Part shown: piece by piece, positions 15,808 through 22,411 of the stretch | Numbering within the stretch: the stretch's first letter is position 1 | Layout: each line of letters starts with the position of its first letter | Source: Paractinoplanes deccanensis | GTDB taxonomy: Bacteria > Actinomycetota > Actinomycetes > Mycobacteriales > Micromonosporaceae | Direction of reading: 5' to 3' | DNA: 39,186 nt | Assembly (NCBI RefSeq): GCF_016862115.1 | Contig: NZ_BOMI01000080.1 | Coordinates: forward strand, 1-39,186 | The notes under the pieces: model-generated | What the model was told of the DNA's origin: nothing | The model's input: the letters and a program-made list of their open reading frames with translations, nothing else | Database searches by the model: none | Translations under genes and position numbers: made by a program

Positions 15808-16671
15808 ATGGCCAGCATCGTCGCGGTCATCGCCTCCACACACCATCCGTTCTACTACCGGGCCAGCACGGCGACGGGCGAGGACCGGCCGCCCTTCGCC
15901 GACGAATGGACCCGCAAGATCCTGGCGTTCCGCGAGACCCTCACGCGGGCCAACCCGGACGTGCTGGTCATGGTCGGCTCCGACCACTTCCACCAGCTGT
16001 GGCTCGACAACATGCCGCAGTTCCTGGTCGGCAAGGCGCCCTTCTACGACGCGAACTGGTACAACGAGGAGCGCGAGTTCGGCCTGCCGCGCATGCTGCT
16101 CAAGGGCCAGGAGGACCTGTCGGCGCACGTGCTGCGGGCGGGCCTCGACGCCGGCTTCGACCTCGCGTTCAGCAACGAGCTGCGCATCGACCACAGCATC
16201 ACGTGCCCGATCATCACGCTGCGCCCCGAGGCCGACCTGCCTATCGTGCCGATCTACACCAACATCTTCGCGCCGCCGCTGCCCCAGCCGAAGAGGTTCG
16301 TGCAGCTCGGCCAGGCGATCCGCGAGATCGTCGAGTCGTGGCCCGCCGACCTGCGCGTGGCGATCATCGGGACCGGGCACCTGTCGCTCGAGCTGGGTGG
16401 GCCCCGCCAGTTCGGGCCGCACGGCCCCGACCCGGAGTTCGACCAGCGGGCGGTCGAGTGGATCGCCACGGGCGACCTCGACAACTGCCTGCGCGAGGTC
16501 ACGCTCGACAGCCTGCACGCGCCCGGCAACGCCACCCACGGCTTCATGGACTTCATGCTGATGATGGGCGTGGCCGGCGCGGGCGCCAAGGCCGATCACG
16601 TCGACACACTCGACCTGTTCCACACGATGGAGGCGTACTTCACCTGGTACCCGAACGGAGCTCCGGCATGA
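15808..16671 (+). CDS. LigB-type extradiol dioxygenase catalytic subunit
   Basis: The 287 residues belong to class III (LigB superfamily) extradiol dioxygenases. Candidate iron ligands are His12 in IASTHHPF and the His of VGSDHFHQLW (~residue 61). IIGTGHLSLELGG carries the His expected as acid/base, and THGFMDFMLMMG lies near the C-terminal Glu/His region. The family opens catecholic rings next to the diol using Fe(II) and O2; protocatechuate, gallate or a related substituted catechol is possible. ATG 15808 follows GAGAGG, 11 nt after the previous gene. The LigA-like subunit follows through a 20-codon bridge, as expected for a LigAB enzyme. Confidence 0.88.
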   Translation: MASIVAVIASTHHPFYYRASTATGEDRPPFADEWTRKILAFRETLTRANPDVLVMVGSDHFHQLWLDNMPQFLVGKAPFYDANWYNEEREFGLPRMLLKGQEDLSAHVLRAGLDAGFDLAFSNELRIDHSITCPIITLRPEADLPIVPIYTNIFAPPLPQPKRFVQLGQAIREIVESWPADLRVAIIGTGHLSLELGGPRQFGPHGPDPEFDQRAVEWIATGDLDNCLREVTLDSLHAPGNATHGFMDFMLMMGVAGAGAKADHVDTLDLFHTMEAYFTWYPNGAPA

Positions 16672-16730
16672 CCGGCCGCGGCGGACCGGGCACGGGGCCG
16701 GCAGCGCGTGCCGAGGGAGGCTCCGCATGA
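16668..16730 (+). CDS. 20-codon bridging ORF between the ligB-like and ligA-like genes
   Basis: ATG 16668 overlaps the LigB-like stop as ATGA. The frame runs 20 codons (MTGRGGPGTG..., Gly/Ala-rich) and its TGA overlaps the LigA-like ATG (16727), again as ATGA. It may only serve to carry ribosomes from one subunit gene to the next. The LigA-like gene also has its own ribosome-binding site (GAGGGAGG) inside it. A chance open frame cannot be excluded in 63 nt. Confidence 0.35.
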   Translation: MTGRGGPGTGPAARAEGGSA

Positions 16731-17089
16731 GCAAGTACCTGCTGAACAAGTTCCTGTACACGGTGGACCGCGATCCCGAGCTGGTCGAGCGCTATCGCGA
16801 CGAGCCCCGTGAGCTGGTCACGTGGTGGGAGGCGGAGCGGGCGAACGCGGTGCTCAACTGCCACACCGGCGAGGCGAGCACGTGGTTGCGCTTCGAGGAG
16901 GCCGAGCGCGAGGCGCTCATCGCGCACGATCACGTACGCCTCTTCGAGCTGGGCGCACACCCGTTCCTCACGCTGACGCTGTTCATCGCGATGTTCGAGC
17001 GGGACAACACCGCGCCGCTGGAATACCAGAAGGCGTTCGGGATGCGCCTGGCCCACTTCGCGCTGCCGTACCCGGACATCGCGACATGA
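16727..17089 (+). CDS. LigA-type small subunit of the extradiol dioxygenase
   Basis: This all-helical 120-residue protein has the LigA pattern. MSKYLLNKFLYTVDRDPELVE is followed by a helix with LTEEE-like acidic stretch (FEEAEREALIAHD), then LFELGAHPFLTLTLF. In protocatechuate 4,5-dioxygenase the alpha subunit caps the beta subunit active site and helps bind the carboxylate. The C-terminal part (LEYQKAFGMRLAHFALPYPDI) is less usual. ATG 16727 follows GAGGGAGG at 6 nt. The stop overlaps the next ATG (ATGA), so all five plus-strand genes appear translationally linked or nearly so. Confidence 0.8.
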   Translation: MSKYLLNKFLYTVDRDPELVERYRDEPRELVTWWEAERANAVLNCHTGEASTWLRFEEAEREALIAHDHVRLFELGAHPFLTLTLFIAMFERDNTAPLEYQKAFGMRLAHFALPYPDIAT

Positions 17090-18048
17090 TCCGCGCGGCC
17101 GTGCTCACCGTCTGCGGCCGGCCGCCCGAGCCGGCGGACCGCGAGGCGCCGTCGCCCGGCGACGGCCAGGTGCCGATCACGGTGTCGGCCGCGCCGATCA
17201 CCCCGCTCGACCTGCTCTGCGCGTCCGGGACCAGCTACTTCGGCACGCCGGCGACGCCCTACGTGCCGGGGGTGCAGGGTGTCGGGCACCGCGCCGACGG
17301 CGTGCCGGTCTGGTTCGCCACCTCGGCGGGCATGCGCCCGGGGGACGGCAGCATGGCCGCCGAGGTGGCGGTGCCCGCGGACGATGTCGTCGAGCTGCCC
17401 CCGGGTGTTCCGCTCCGGCTGGTCGCGGCCCTCGGGTTGTCGGCGGTGGCGGCCCACTCGGCGCTGGTGCGCTCCGGTGGGCTGACGGCGGGTGAGCAGG
17501 TCGTCGTGCTGGGAGCCGGCGGCGTGGTGGGGCAGGCGGCGGTGCAGCTCGCCCTGCTGGCCGGGGCGCGACGGGTGATCGCCGTGGCCCGCTCGGCCGC
17601 CGCGCGAGCCCGGGCGGAGCAACTTGGCGCGGCGGCTACGGTGCCGTTCACGCCCGGCGACGACGTGTCAACGGTGGCCGCACGGCTGCGGGAGGCGGCG
17701 GAGGGACCGGTCGACCTGGTGCTCGACCCGGTCTTCGGCGTGCCGGCCGCGGCCGCCCTGCGGGTGCTGCGACCCGGCGGGCGCCTGGTCAACCTGGGCG
17801 GCGCCGCGGGTGCCGAAGCTCCGATCGAGTCGGCAGTGATCCGCAGCGGGTCGTTGCGGATCGTCGGCTACACCAACAACGCGCTGACGCCCGCCGAGCG
17901 GGCCGAGTCGTTGCACGAGATCGCCGGGCACGCGGCGGGCGGGCGCCTCGCCGTGGACCACGAGGTGGTGCCGTTCGCCTCGGTCGGCGAGGCCTGGGAA
18001 CGGCAGTCGAGAGGAGAGACGAAAGGGCGAATAGTGCTGGCGTTCTGA
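17086..18048 (+). CDS. Zinc-independent MDR oxidoreductase (quinone oxidoreductase-like)
   Basis: The 320 residues have an N-terminal GroES-like fold (residues 1-~125) and a Rossmann domain (~140-280) with VVVLGAGGVVGQAAVQLA. ASGTSYFGTPATPYVPGVQGVG is the usual substrate-site entry. No Cys/His set for structural zinc is seen, so this fits the quinone oxidoreductase/enoyl reductase branch using NADPH. The C-terminus (ETKGRIVLAF) is complete. ATG 17086 overlaps the LigA-like stop. It probably reduces an intermediate of the same catabolic route; the substrate is unknown. It is the last gene of the operon. Confidence 0.88.
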   Translation: MIRAAVLTVCGRPPEPADREAPSPGDGQVPITVSAAPITPLDLLCASGTSYFGTPATPYVPGVQGVGHRADGVPVWFATSAGMRPGDGSMAAEVAVPADDVVELPPGVPLRLVAALGLSAVAAHSALVRSGGLTAGEQVVVLGAGGVVGQAAVQLALLAGARRVIAVARSAAARARAEQLGAAATVPFTPGDDVSTVAARLREAAEGPVDLVLDPVFGVPAAAALRVLRPGGRLVNLGGAAGAEAPIESAVIRSGSLRIVGYTNNALTPAERAESLHEIAGHAAGGRLAVDHEVVPFASVGEAWERQSRGETKGRIVLAF

Positions 18049-18483
18049 GAATCGGCATGTCGATCACGGCTTGGGGGAACTGCGCCGGCACGGCCGACGC
18101 AGTCCGCCTCTCCGGCAGTCCCGGAGGACGGCTGGGCGCCTCACGAGCGGCCCTCGATCCCCGTCTCCCGGATCAAGGCAGGGGTGAGGTGCCGCCACAT
18201 CTCACCCGCCCACGGTCCGGGAGGCGGCCGGGCCCTGGTCCGCCGCGGTCTCTTCATCGTCGGCCCAGGCGGCCGGCGGTGATCGCGCCGTTTGCCGGGT
18301 TGGTCGGCTTTGTCTTGGAGGGCGTTTGCTGGGTTGGTCGGTTTCGTCTTCGGGGGCGTTCGCCAGGCTGGTCGGCTTTGTCTTCGGGGCGTGTGCTGGG
18401 CTGGTCGGGCTCCGTCTTGGGGGCGTTCGCTGGGTTGGTCGGCTTCGTCTTGGGGGCGTTCGCTGGGTTGGTCGGCTTCGTCT
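18049..18483. other. 435-bp intergenic stretch after the catabolic operon
   Basis: The left half (18049-18285) contains no convincing gene. A minus-strand frame of 38 codons (18257 to 18141) reads MKRPRRTRAR... and ends in WRHLTPALIRETGIEGRS. This looks more protein-like than its surroundings and could be a gene remnant, but it has no clear ribosome-binding site. The right half is a 33-34-bp tandem array. No clear terminator follows the MDR gene. Confidence 0.5.
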
Positions 18484-18488
18484 TCAGG
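18289..18488. repeat. 33-34-bp tandem repeat, six copies, starting at the CU044_5270 gene stop
   Basis: Copies begin at about 18289, 18322, 18356, 18389, 18423 and 18456, each with GCGTTCGCTGGGTTGGTCGG-like sequence; the last two are almost identical. The array overlaps the stop codon (18484-18486) of the minus-strand gene and runs downstream of it. Translated past the stop it would encode an 11-residue KTKPTNPANAP repeat, so it could be a former C-terminal extension cut off by the stop. Confidence 0.9.
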
Positions 18489-19854
18489 GGCGGTCGTCGG
18501 TGAAGTCGGCGGTGTGGATCAGCTGGTAGCTCAGCAGGGTGCCGGTGTCCACGGACCATGACTCCTCGGCCAGGGCTCGGCCGGTGGGCAGGTCGATGAT
18601 CAGGCGGGTCTGGGCGCGGCCGAAGTCGCCTTGGCGGTCGTAGGCGACTGCTGTGCCCGTGCGGCCGGACTGGTCCTTGACCTTGCCGAGGGAACGGACG
18701 CCGTCGATCGCGGCGAGCATGCGGTACGTGGCGGCGCGGACCTGGGGGGTGACGGGCAGCTCGATCAGCAGGGCCTCGCCGTTCCAGAAGAGGGCCTCCT
18801 GCTCGGATTCGGTGCCGCCGGTGCGGTGGATGCGGTCGAGCAGCCAGGCGCGCAGCTTGACGGGGTCGGCGGGCAGGGCGGCCAGCTCCGCGGCGGAGAC
18901 GGTGCCGCCGGCCAGCGGGTAGCCGCGGTCGGCGGGGATGGGCCTGGCGGGCTCCCACTGCGGGGCGGGGGCGGCCTTGATGACGACGTCGGGCATGCCC
19001 TGGGGGGCCTTCTGCGTCCACTGCACTGGGGAGCCGTCGGCGCGCCAGGCGGCCTCGTCGAGAGGGGTGGCGCCGAGGGAACGGCCGGTCATCGCGCCCG
19101 CGATGCCGGGGCGGGTGGGCTGCCAGGTCCGAACGCGCAGGCGGCGCAGGACGTCGTAGTCGCGGCCCACGTCGGCGCGCTCGCCGGTCTCGGTGTCGGT
19201 GTGCCAGTAGCGGCCGGACTTCGCTGTCGTTCGGGACAGCTGCTCGGCGGCGACGAGAAGGATCTCGCGGGCGGTGTCGGGCTGCGCGGCCGAGGCGTCG
19301 CCGCGGGACGGGTCCGGCACGGGCGAGTCCGTTGTGGCGCCAGTGGACGGCTCGATCGCGTTGTTCGCGCCGGATGTGGGCGGATTGTCGGGAGGGGACA
19401 TCGCGATCGTGACTGCCACGGCTGCTGCCGCGCCGAGGGCGGCCACGGGTGTCAGCGTGCGGGTCAGGAAGCGGAGGCGACGTCCCTGGCCAGTCGCCCA
19501 GGACTTGCCGGCGGGGACGGGCTGGCCGGGTGCGCTGGGCCGGCGGGTTGGGCTGGGCAGGCCGGTTGTGTGGGGCTCGGCGGCGGGGAAGGGCTGGCTG
19601 GTCGCGCTGTGCTCGGCGGTTGCGCTGGGCCGGCGGGTTGCGCTGGGCAGGCCGGTTGTGCGGGGCTCGGCGGCGGGGAAGGGCTGGCTGGTCGCGCTGT
19701 GCTCGGCGGTTGGGTAGGGCCGCGCGGTTGAGTGGGGCTGGGCGGTTGGGTGGGGCTGGGCGGTGATCGTGGCGGGGTCGGGCCGGTGATGGGGGTCGAG
19801 GCTGGTGGGGCGGGCCTCGGCGAGCAGGGTGAGCAGGTCTTTGCGCGGGCTCAT
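18484..19854 (-). CDS. CU044_5270-family membrane protein, partner of the ECF sigma factor
   Basis: The 456 residues open with RKDLLTLLAEARPTSLDP, the family's usual start. A long Thr/Pro/Ser-rich low-complexity segment (~20-115) follows, containing a 30-residue duplication. One membrane helix (~135-152, VAALGAAAAVAVTIAM) leads to an extracytoplasmic domain of about 300 residues with YWHTDTETGERADVGRDYD and LPADPVKLRAWLLDRIH. The C-terminus (LIHTADFTDDRP) is typical for the family. It overlaps the sigma gene by ATGA, and this pairing recurs in actinomycetes. It probably acts as the membrane sensor or anti-sigma-like partner, which is inferred from context only. The low-complexity N-terminus is unusually long. 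Confidence 0.85.
   Translation of the reverse strand: MSPRKDLLTLLAEARPTSLDPHHRPDPATITAQPHPTAQPHSTARPYPTAEHSATSQPFPAAEPRTTGLPSATRRPSATAEHSATSQPFPAAEPHTTGLPSPTRRPSAPGQPVPAGKSWATGQGRRLRFLTRTLTPVAALGAAAAVAVTIAMSPPDNPPTSGANNAIEPSTGATTDSPVPDPSRGDASAAQPDTAREILLVAAEQLSRTTAKSGRYWHTDTETGERADVGRDYDVLRRLRVRTWQPTRPGIAGAMTGRSLGATPLDEAAWRADGSPVQWTQKAPQGMPDVVIKAAPAPQWEPARPIPADRGYPLAGGTVSAAELAALPADPVKLRAWLLDRIHRTGGTESEQEALFWNGEALLIELPVTPQVRAATYRMLAAIDGVRSLGKVKDQSGRTGTAVAYDRQGDFGRAQTRLIIDLPTGRALAEESWSVDTGTLLSYQLIHTADFTDDRP
19532..19711. repeat. 90-bp direct duplication inside the CU044_5270 gene
   Basis: The units 19532-19621 and 19622-19711 are nearly identical and in frame. Each encodes 30 residues starting TAEHSATSQPFPAAEP. 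Sub-motifs such as CGCTGGGCCGGCGGGTTG recur inside the unit, so the array probably grew by slippage. Confidence 0.9.
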
Positions 19855-20456
19855 CGGGTGTGCTCCCGTCCAGAGTGGGGGACCAGTCCGTTATCGGCGA
19901 CAAATCGGATGGCAGGGGCCGGTTCAAGGGCTAGGGGCGCGGCGGGTGTCCGAAGGGGATTCGCGGGTGGGGAGGTGAGGGCCTGCTGGAGGCGTTTGCG
20001 GGCGCGGTGCAGGCGTACGAAGAAAGTGGGTGTGGAGCAACCGATCACCTGGGCTGCCTGTCTGGGGGTGAGGCCGTGCCAGGCGATCAGGGTGAGGAGC
20101 TCGCGGTCGTCCTCCGGGAGGGCGGTCAGGGCGGCCAAGGTCGCCCAGCGCTCGGCCACGTCGTCGGCCACGTCGGTGGCGGCCTCGGTGGTCCAGGTGC
20201 GCAGCTCGGTGGCGAGGCTTGCCTGGCGTTCCTCGTCGCGGTAGCGCTCGCGGATCACGTTGCGGGCCACGGCCAGCAGCCAGGGGAGGGGGTCGGCGGG
20301 GACGGCGTCCCATTTGCGCCAGGCTCTCAGGAAGGTGTCGCCGACGATGTCGTCGGCCAGGGTGCGGCCGGCGCGGCTCACCGCGTACGCGTAGACCCGC
20401 GCGTGGTGTGCGTGGTACGCGGCGGTGAAGCGGCGGCTGGGGTCGGGGTCGGTCAC
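19851..20456 (-). CDS. ECF-type RNA polymerase sigma factor
   Basis: The 201 residues hold region 2 (about residues 10-75): FTAAYHAHHARVYAYAVSRAG, DDIVGDTFLRAWRKWD and PLPWLLAVARNVIRERYRDEER. Region 4 (~115-170) reads LPEDDRELLTLIAWHGLTPRQ followed by VIGCSTPTFFVRLHRARKRL. It directs RNA polymerase to a small stress or envelope regulon, unknown here. GTG 20456 is preferred over GTG 20486 because only the inner one has a ribosome-binding site (GGAGGACAGGAG, 5 nt away). The CU044_5270 gene overlaps its stop. The C-terminal tail after region 4 is ~30 residues and Pro/Ala-rich. Confidence 0.92.
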   Translation of the reverse strand: MTDPDPSRRFTAAYHAHHARVYAYAVSRAGRTLADDIVGDTFLRAWRKWDAVPADPLPWLLAVARNVIRERYRDEERQASLATELRTWTTEAATDVADDVAERWATLAALTALPEDDRELLTLIAWHGLTPRQAAQVIGCSTPTFFVRLHRARKRLQQALTSPPANPLRTPAAPLALEPAPAIRFVADNGLVPHSGREHTR

Positions 20457-20554
20457 GGGGCTCCTGTCCTCCGAGGAATCCGTCACCGGGTAATGCGCGG
20501 AGCCCGCCGATTCTTACGGCCGTTCGGACGTGGAGCGAAGGGCCGCTACGGGAC

Positions 20555-20560
20555 TAGCAT
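20555..20560 (+). promoter_or_regulatory. Leaderless-type -10 element (TAGCAT)
   Basis: TAGCAT lies exactly at -12 to -7 of ATG 20567 and fits TANNNT. No ribosome-binding site precedes the ATG. Confidence 0.55.
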
Positions 20561-20566
20561 GCCGTC

Positions 20567-21424
20567 ATGACGGGGAGCGAGGAGCTCCGAGGCGTACGGG
20601 TGGTCACGCTGCTGGCCTGGCTGATGGTGCCGGCCGGGGTGCTGCTCGTGTGCGCGGGCGTGCTCGATCTGTCGTGGTGGGCGTCGGCCGACGCGCGACG
20701 GCTCACCGCGGTGATGGCGGAGATCAAGCAGGAGTACGGGGTGAACTGGCCCGCCCTGCTCCGCGACGGCGACGCGGCCGTCACGCTGATCGTGCTCGGG
20801 GTGGCCGGCATGGCGTACGGCCTGCTCGCCCCCATGATCCGGCGGGGCCTGCGGTGGGCCAGGAACTGGGCGCTCGGGGTGGGGATCGCGTTCTTCCTGG
20901 TCGCGCTGATGGGGATCGGGGCGGACGCCAGCCAGCCGAGTTACCTGCGCGACTACTACGAGACGCTGACGTGGACGACGCAGACGGACCGGATCGCCGA
21001 GGTCAAGGCGGTGCTGTACCCGGCCTGGTTCCAGTGGTTCGAGGACTTCGCGCAGGGGCTGGGGGCGCTGGCGGCGCTCGCGGTGGTGGTCGGGCTGATC
21101 TGGGCCACGGTGGCGCATCCGGATCACTTCGTGGGGCGCCCGCGAGGGAAGCGGGCCCGGGACGGCCGGCAGGAGGACCAGTGGGACGCGGCGCTGGCCC
21201 GGATCCGCGGCAGCGGGGGGATCGACGCCGTGCACGACAGCCGAGGTGGCGCCGGCTCCTCAAGCGCGCGCACGCCGGGCAGGGCGGGCTCGCCGGCCTC
21301 CGGGGGCGCCGGCGCGGGCGGCGCCGAGGGGAGTGGCCCGGGCAGCGGCTCCGGTGCGGCGGCGATCGACGAGGACATCCACCGCCTCTATCGGCGGCCA
21401 CCCAAGGGCGACGGAACGGGGTGA
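20567..21424 (+). CDS. Hypothetical multi-pass membrane protein
   Basis: The 285 residues have four predicted membrane segments: residues ~12-36 (LLAWLMVPAGVLLVCAGVLDL), ~65-88, ~98-118 and ~160-185. A polar loop (ASADARRLTAVMAEIKQEYG) lies between the first two, and an acidic/aromatic loop (SYLRDYYETLTW) between the third and fourth. The last ~85 residues are a Gly/Ser/Ala-rich cytoplasmic tail ending IDEDIHRLYRRPPKGDG. I do not recognise a family. It sits directly before rsmE (42 nt) and is divergent from the sigma factor gene. The transcript looks leaderless. Confidence 0.75.
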   Translation: MTGSEELRGVRVVTLLAWLMVPAGVLLVCAGVLDLSWWASADARRLTAVMAEIKQEYGVNWPALLRDGDAAVTLIVLGVAGMAYGLLAPMIRRGLRWARNWALGVGIAFFLVALMGIGADASQPSYLRDYYETLTWTTQTDRIAEVKAVLYPAWFQWFEDFAQGLGALAALAVVVGLIWATVAHPDHFVGRPRGKRARDGRQEDQWDAALARIRGSGGIDAVHDSRGGAGSSSARTPGRAGSPASGGAGAGGAEGSGPGSGSGAAAIDEDIHRLYRRPPKGDGTG

Positions 21425-21453
21425 CTGACCGGCGGGACACGCCGACGGTTCGA

Positions 21454-21459
21454 TAGCGT
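21454..21459 (+). promoter_or_regulatory. Leaderless-type -10 element (TAGCGT) of rsmE
   Basis: TAGCGT occupies -12 to -7 of the rsmE GTG start (21466). The following GCGGGG could also act as a weak ribosome-binding site, so both modes are possible. Confidence 0.5.
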
Positions 21460-21465
21460 GCGGGG

Positions 21466-22200
21466 GTGTCCGCGCCGCTCTTCCTGGTCGACGCCCTGCC
21501 GGTCGGGGCCACCTGCACGCTCGACGGTCCCGAAGGTCATCACGCCGCCACCGTGCAGCGGCTGCGGGCCGGCGAGACGCTGATCCTCGCCGACGGCCGT
21601 GGGGGGAGAGTGACCGGCCGGGTCACCGCGGTGGGCAGGGGCAGCGTCGACGTCGAGGTTGTCGGGCGGGAGCGGGTGGCCGCCCCCGATCCGCGGCTGG
21701 TGGTGGTGCAGGGCATCGCCAAGGGGGACCGCGGGGAGCTGGCGGTCCAGGCCATGACGGAGATCGGGGTCGACGAGATCGTGCCGTGGGCCGCGTCGCG
21801 GTCGGTGGCGCAGTGGCGGGGCGATCGCGGCTTCAAGTCGCGGGAGCGCTGGGTGTCGACCGCCCGCGAGGCCGCCAAGCAGGCCCGCCGCGCGTGGCTG
21901 CCCGAGGTGGGCGGCGATCCGGACTGCTCCACCAAGCAGGTCGCGGCCCGGCTCTCGGCGGCGGCCGCCGCTTTTGTCCTGCATGAGGAGGCCACCGAGC
22001 GGCTCGCCGCCGCGGACCTTCCGCCGAGTGGCGAGATCGTGCTGGTGGTCGGGCCCGAGGGCGGCATCAGCGACGCCGAGCGGGACACGTTCGTGCAGGC
22101 CGGCGCGGTGGCCGTGCGGCTGGGCCGCGAGGTGCTGCGCACTTCGACGGCGGGGGTGGCGGCGCTGTCGGTGCTGTCGGCCCGCCTCGACCGTTGGTGA
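21466..22200 (+). CDS. rsmE: 16S rRNA (uracil-1498-N3)-methyltransferase RsmE
   Basis: The 244 residues show a PUA-like N-terminal domain (DGPEGHHAATVQRLRAGE, residues ~18-70) and a SPOUT methyltransferase domain with its trefoil knot. Motifs include QGIAKGDRGELAVQAMTEIG, SRSVAQWRG, and the SAM-binding VVGPEGGISDAERD, then LGREVLRTSTAGVAAL. It methylates U1498 of 16S rRNA in the assembled 30S subunit using SAM. In most actinobacteria rsmE directly follows dnaJ; here ~10.8 kb of other genes separate them. Its 3' end (CTCGACCGTTGGTGA) seeds a tandem array downstream. Confidence 0.96.
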   Translation: MSAPLFLVDALPVGATCTLDGPEGHHAATVQRLRAGETLILADGRGGRVTGRVTAVGRGSVDVEVVGRERVAAPDPRLVVVQGIAKGDRGELAVQAMTEIGVDEIVPWAASRSVAQWRGDRGFKSRERWVSTAREAAKQARRAWLPEVGGDPDCSTKQVAARLSAAAAAFVLHEEATERLAAADLPPSGEIVLVVGPEGGISDAERDTFVQAGAVAVRLGREVLRTSTAGVAALSVLSARLDRW

Positions 22201-22380
22201 GACTGCACCCCGGCCGGTGTGGTGCGGCGGGGAAGCCAGTGCCCGACCGTTGGTGAAGTGCACCCCGGCCGATGTGGCGCGGTGACGAAGCCCGGGCTCG
22301 ACCGTAGTGCGGGAGCCCGGGCTCGACCGTAGTGCGGGAGCCCGGGCTCGACCGTGGTGCGGGAGCCCGCGCGCGACCGT
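22188..22380. repeat. Tandem array derived from the 3' end of rsmE
   Basis: The motif CGACCGT starts at 22188 (inside the last rsmE codons), 22244, 22299, 22324, 22349 and 22374. The first two units are ~56 bp (CGACCGTTGGTGA...GCACCCCGGCCG), the rest exactly 25 bp with an AGCCCGGGCT palindrome. The array fills the gap between rsmE and the converging GNAT gene. The palindromes could form hairpins that end transcription. Confidence 0.9.
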
Positions 22381-22411
22381 TGATGAAGGTGGCGGTCACA
22401 TACGGAGCGCG

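Noticed and set aside
18289..18488. CRISPR array
   Set aside because: The 33-34-bp units follow each other with no spacers and vary in sequence. No cas gene is present; it is a simple tandem repeat.
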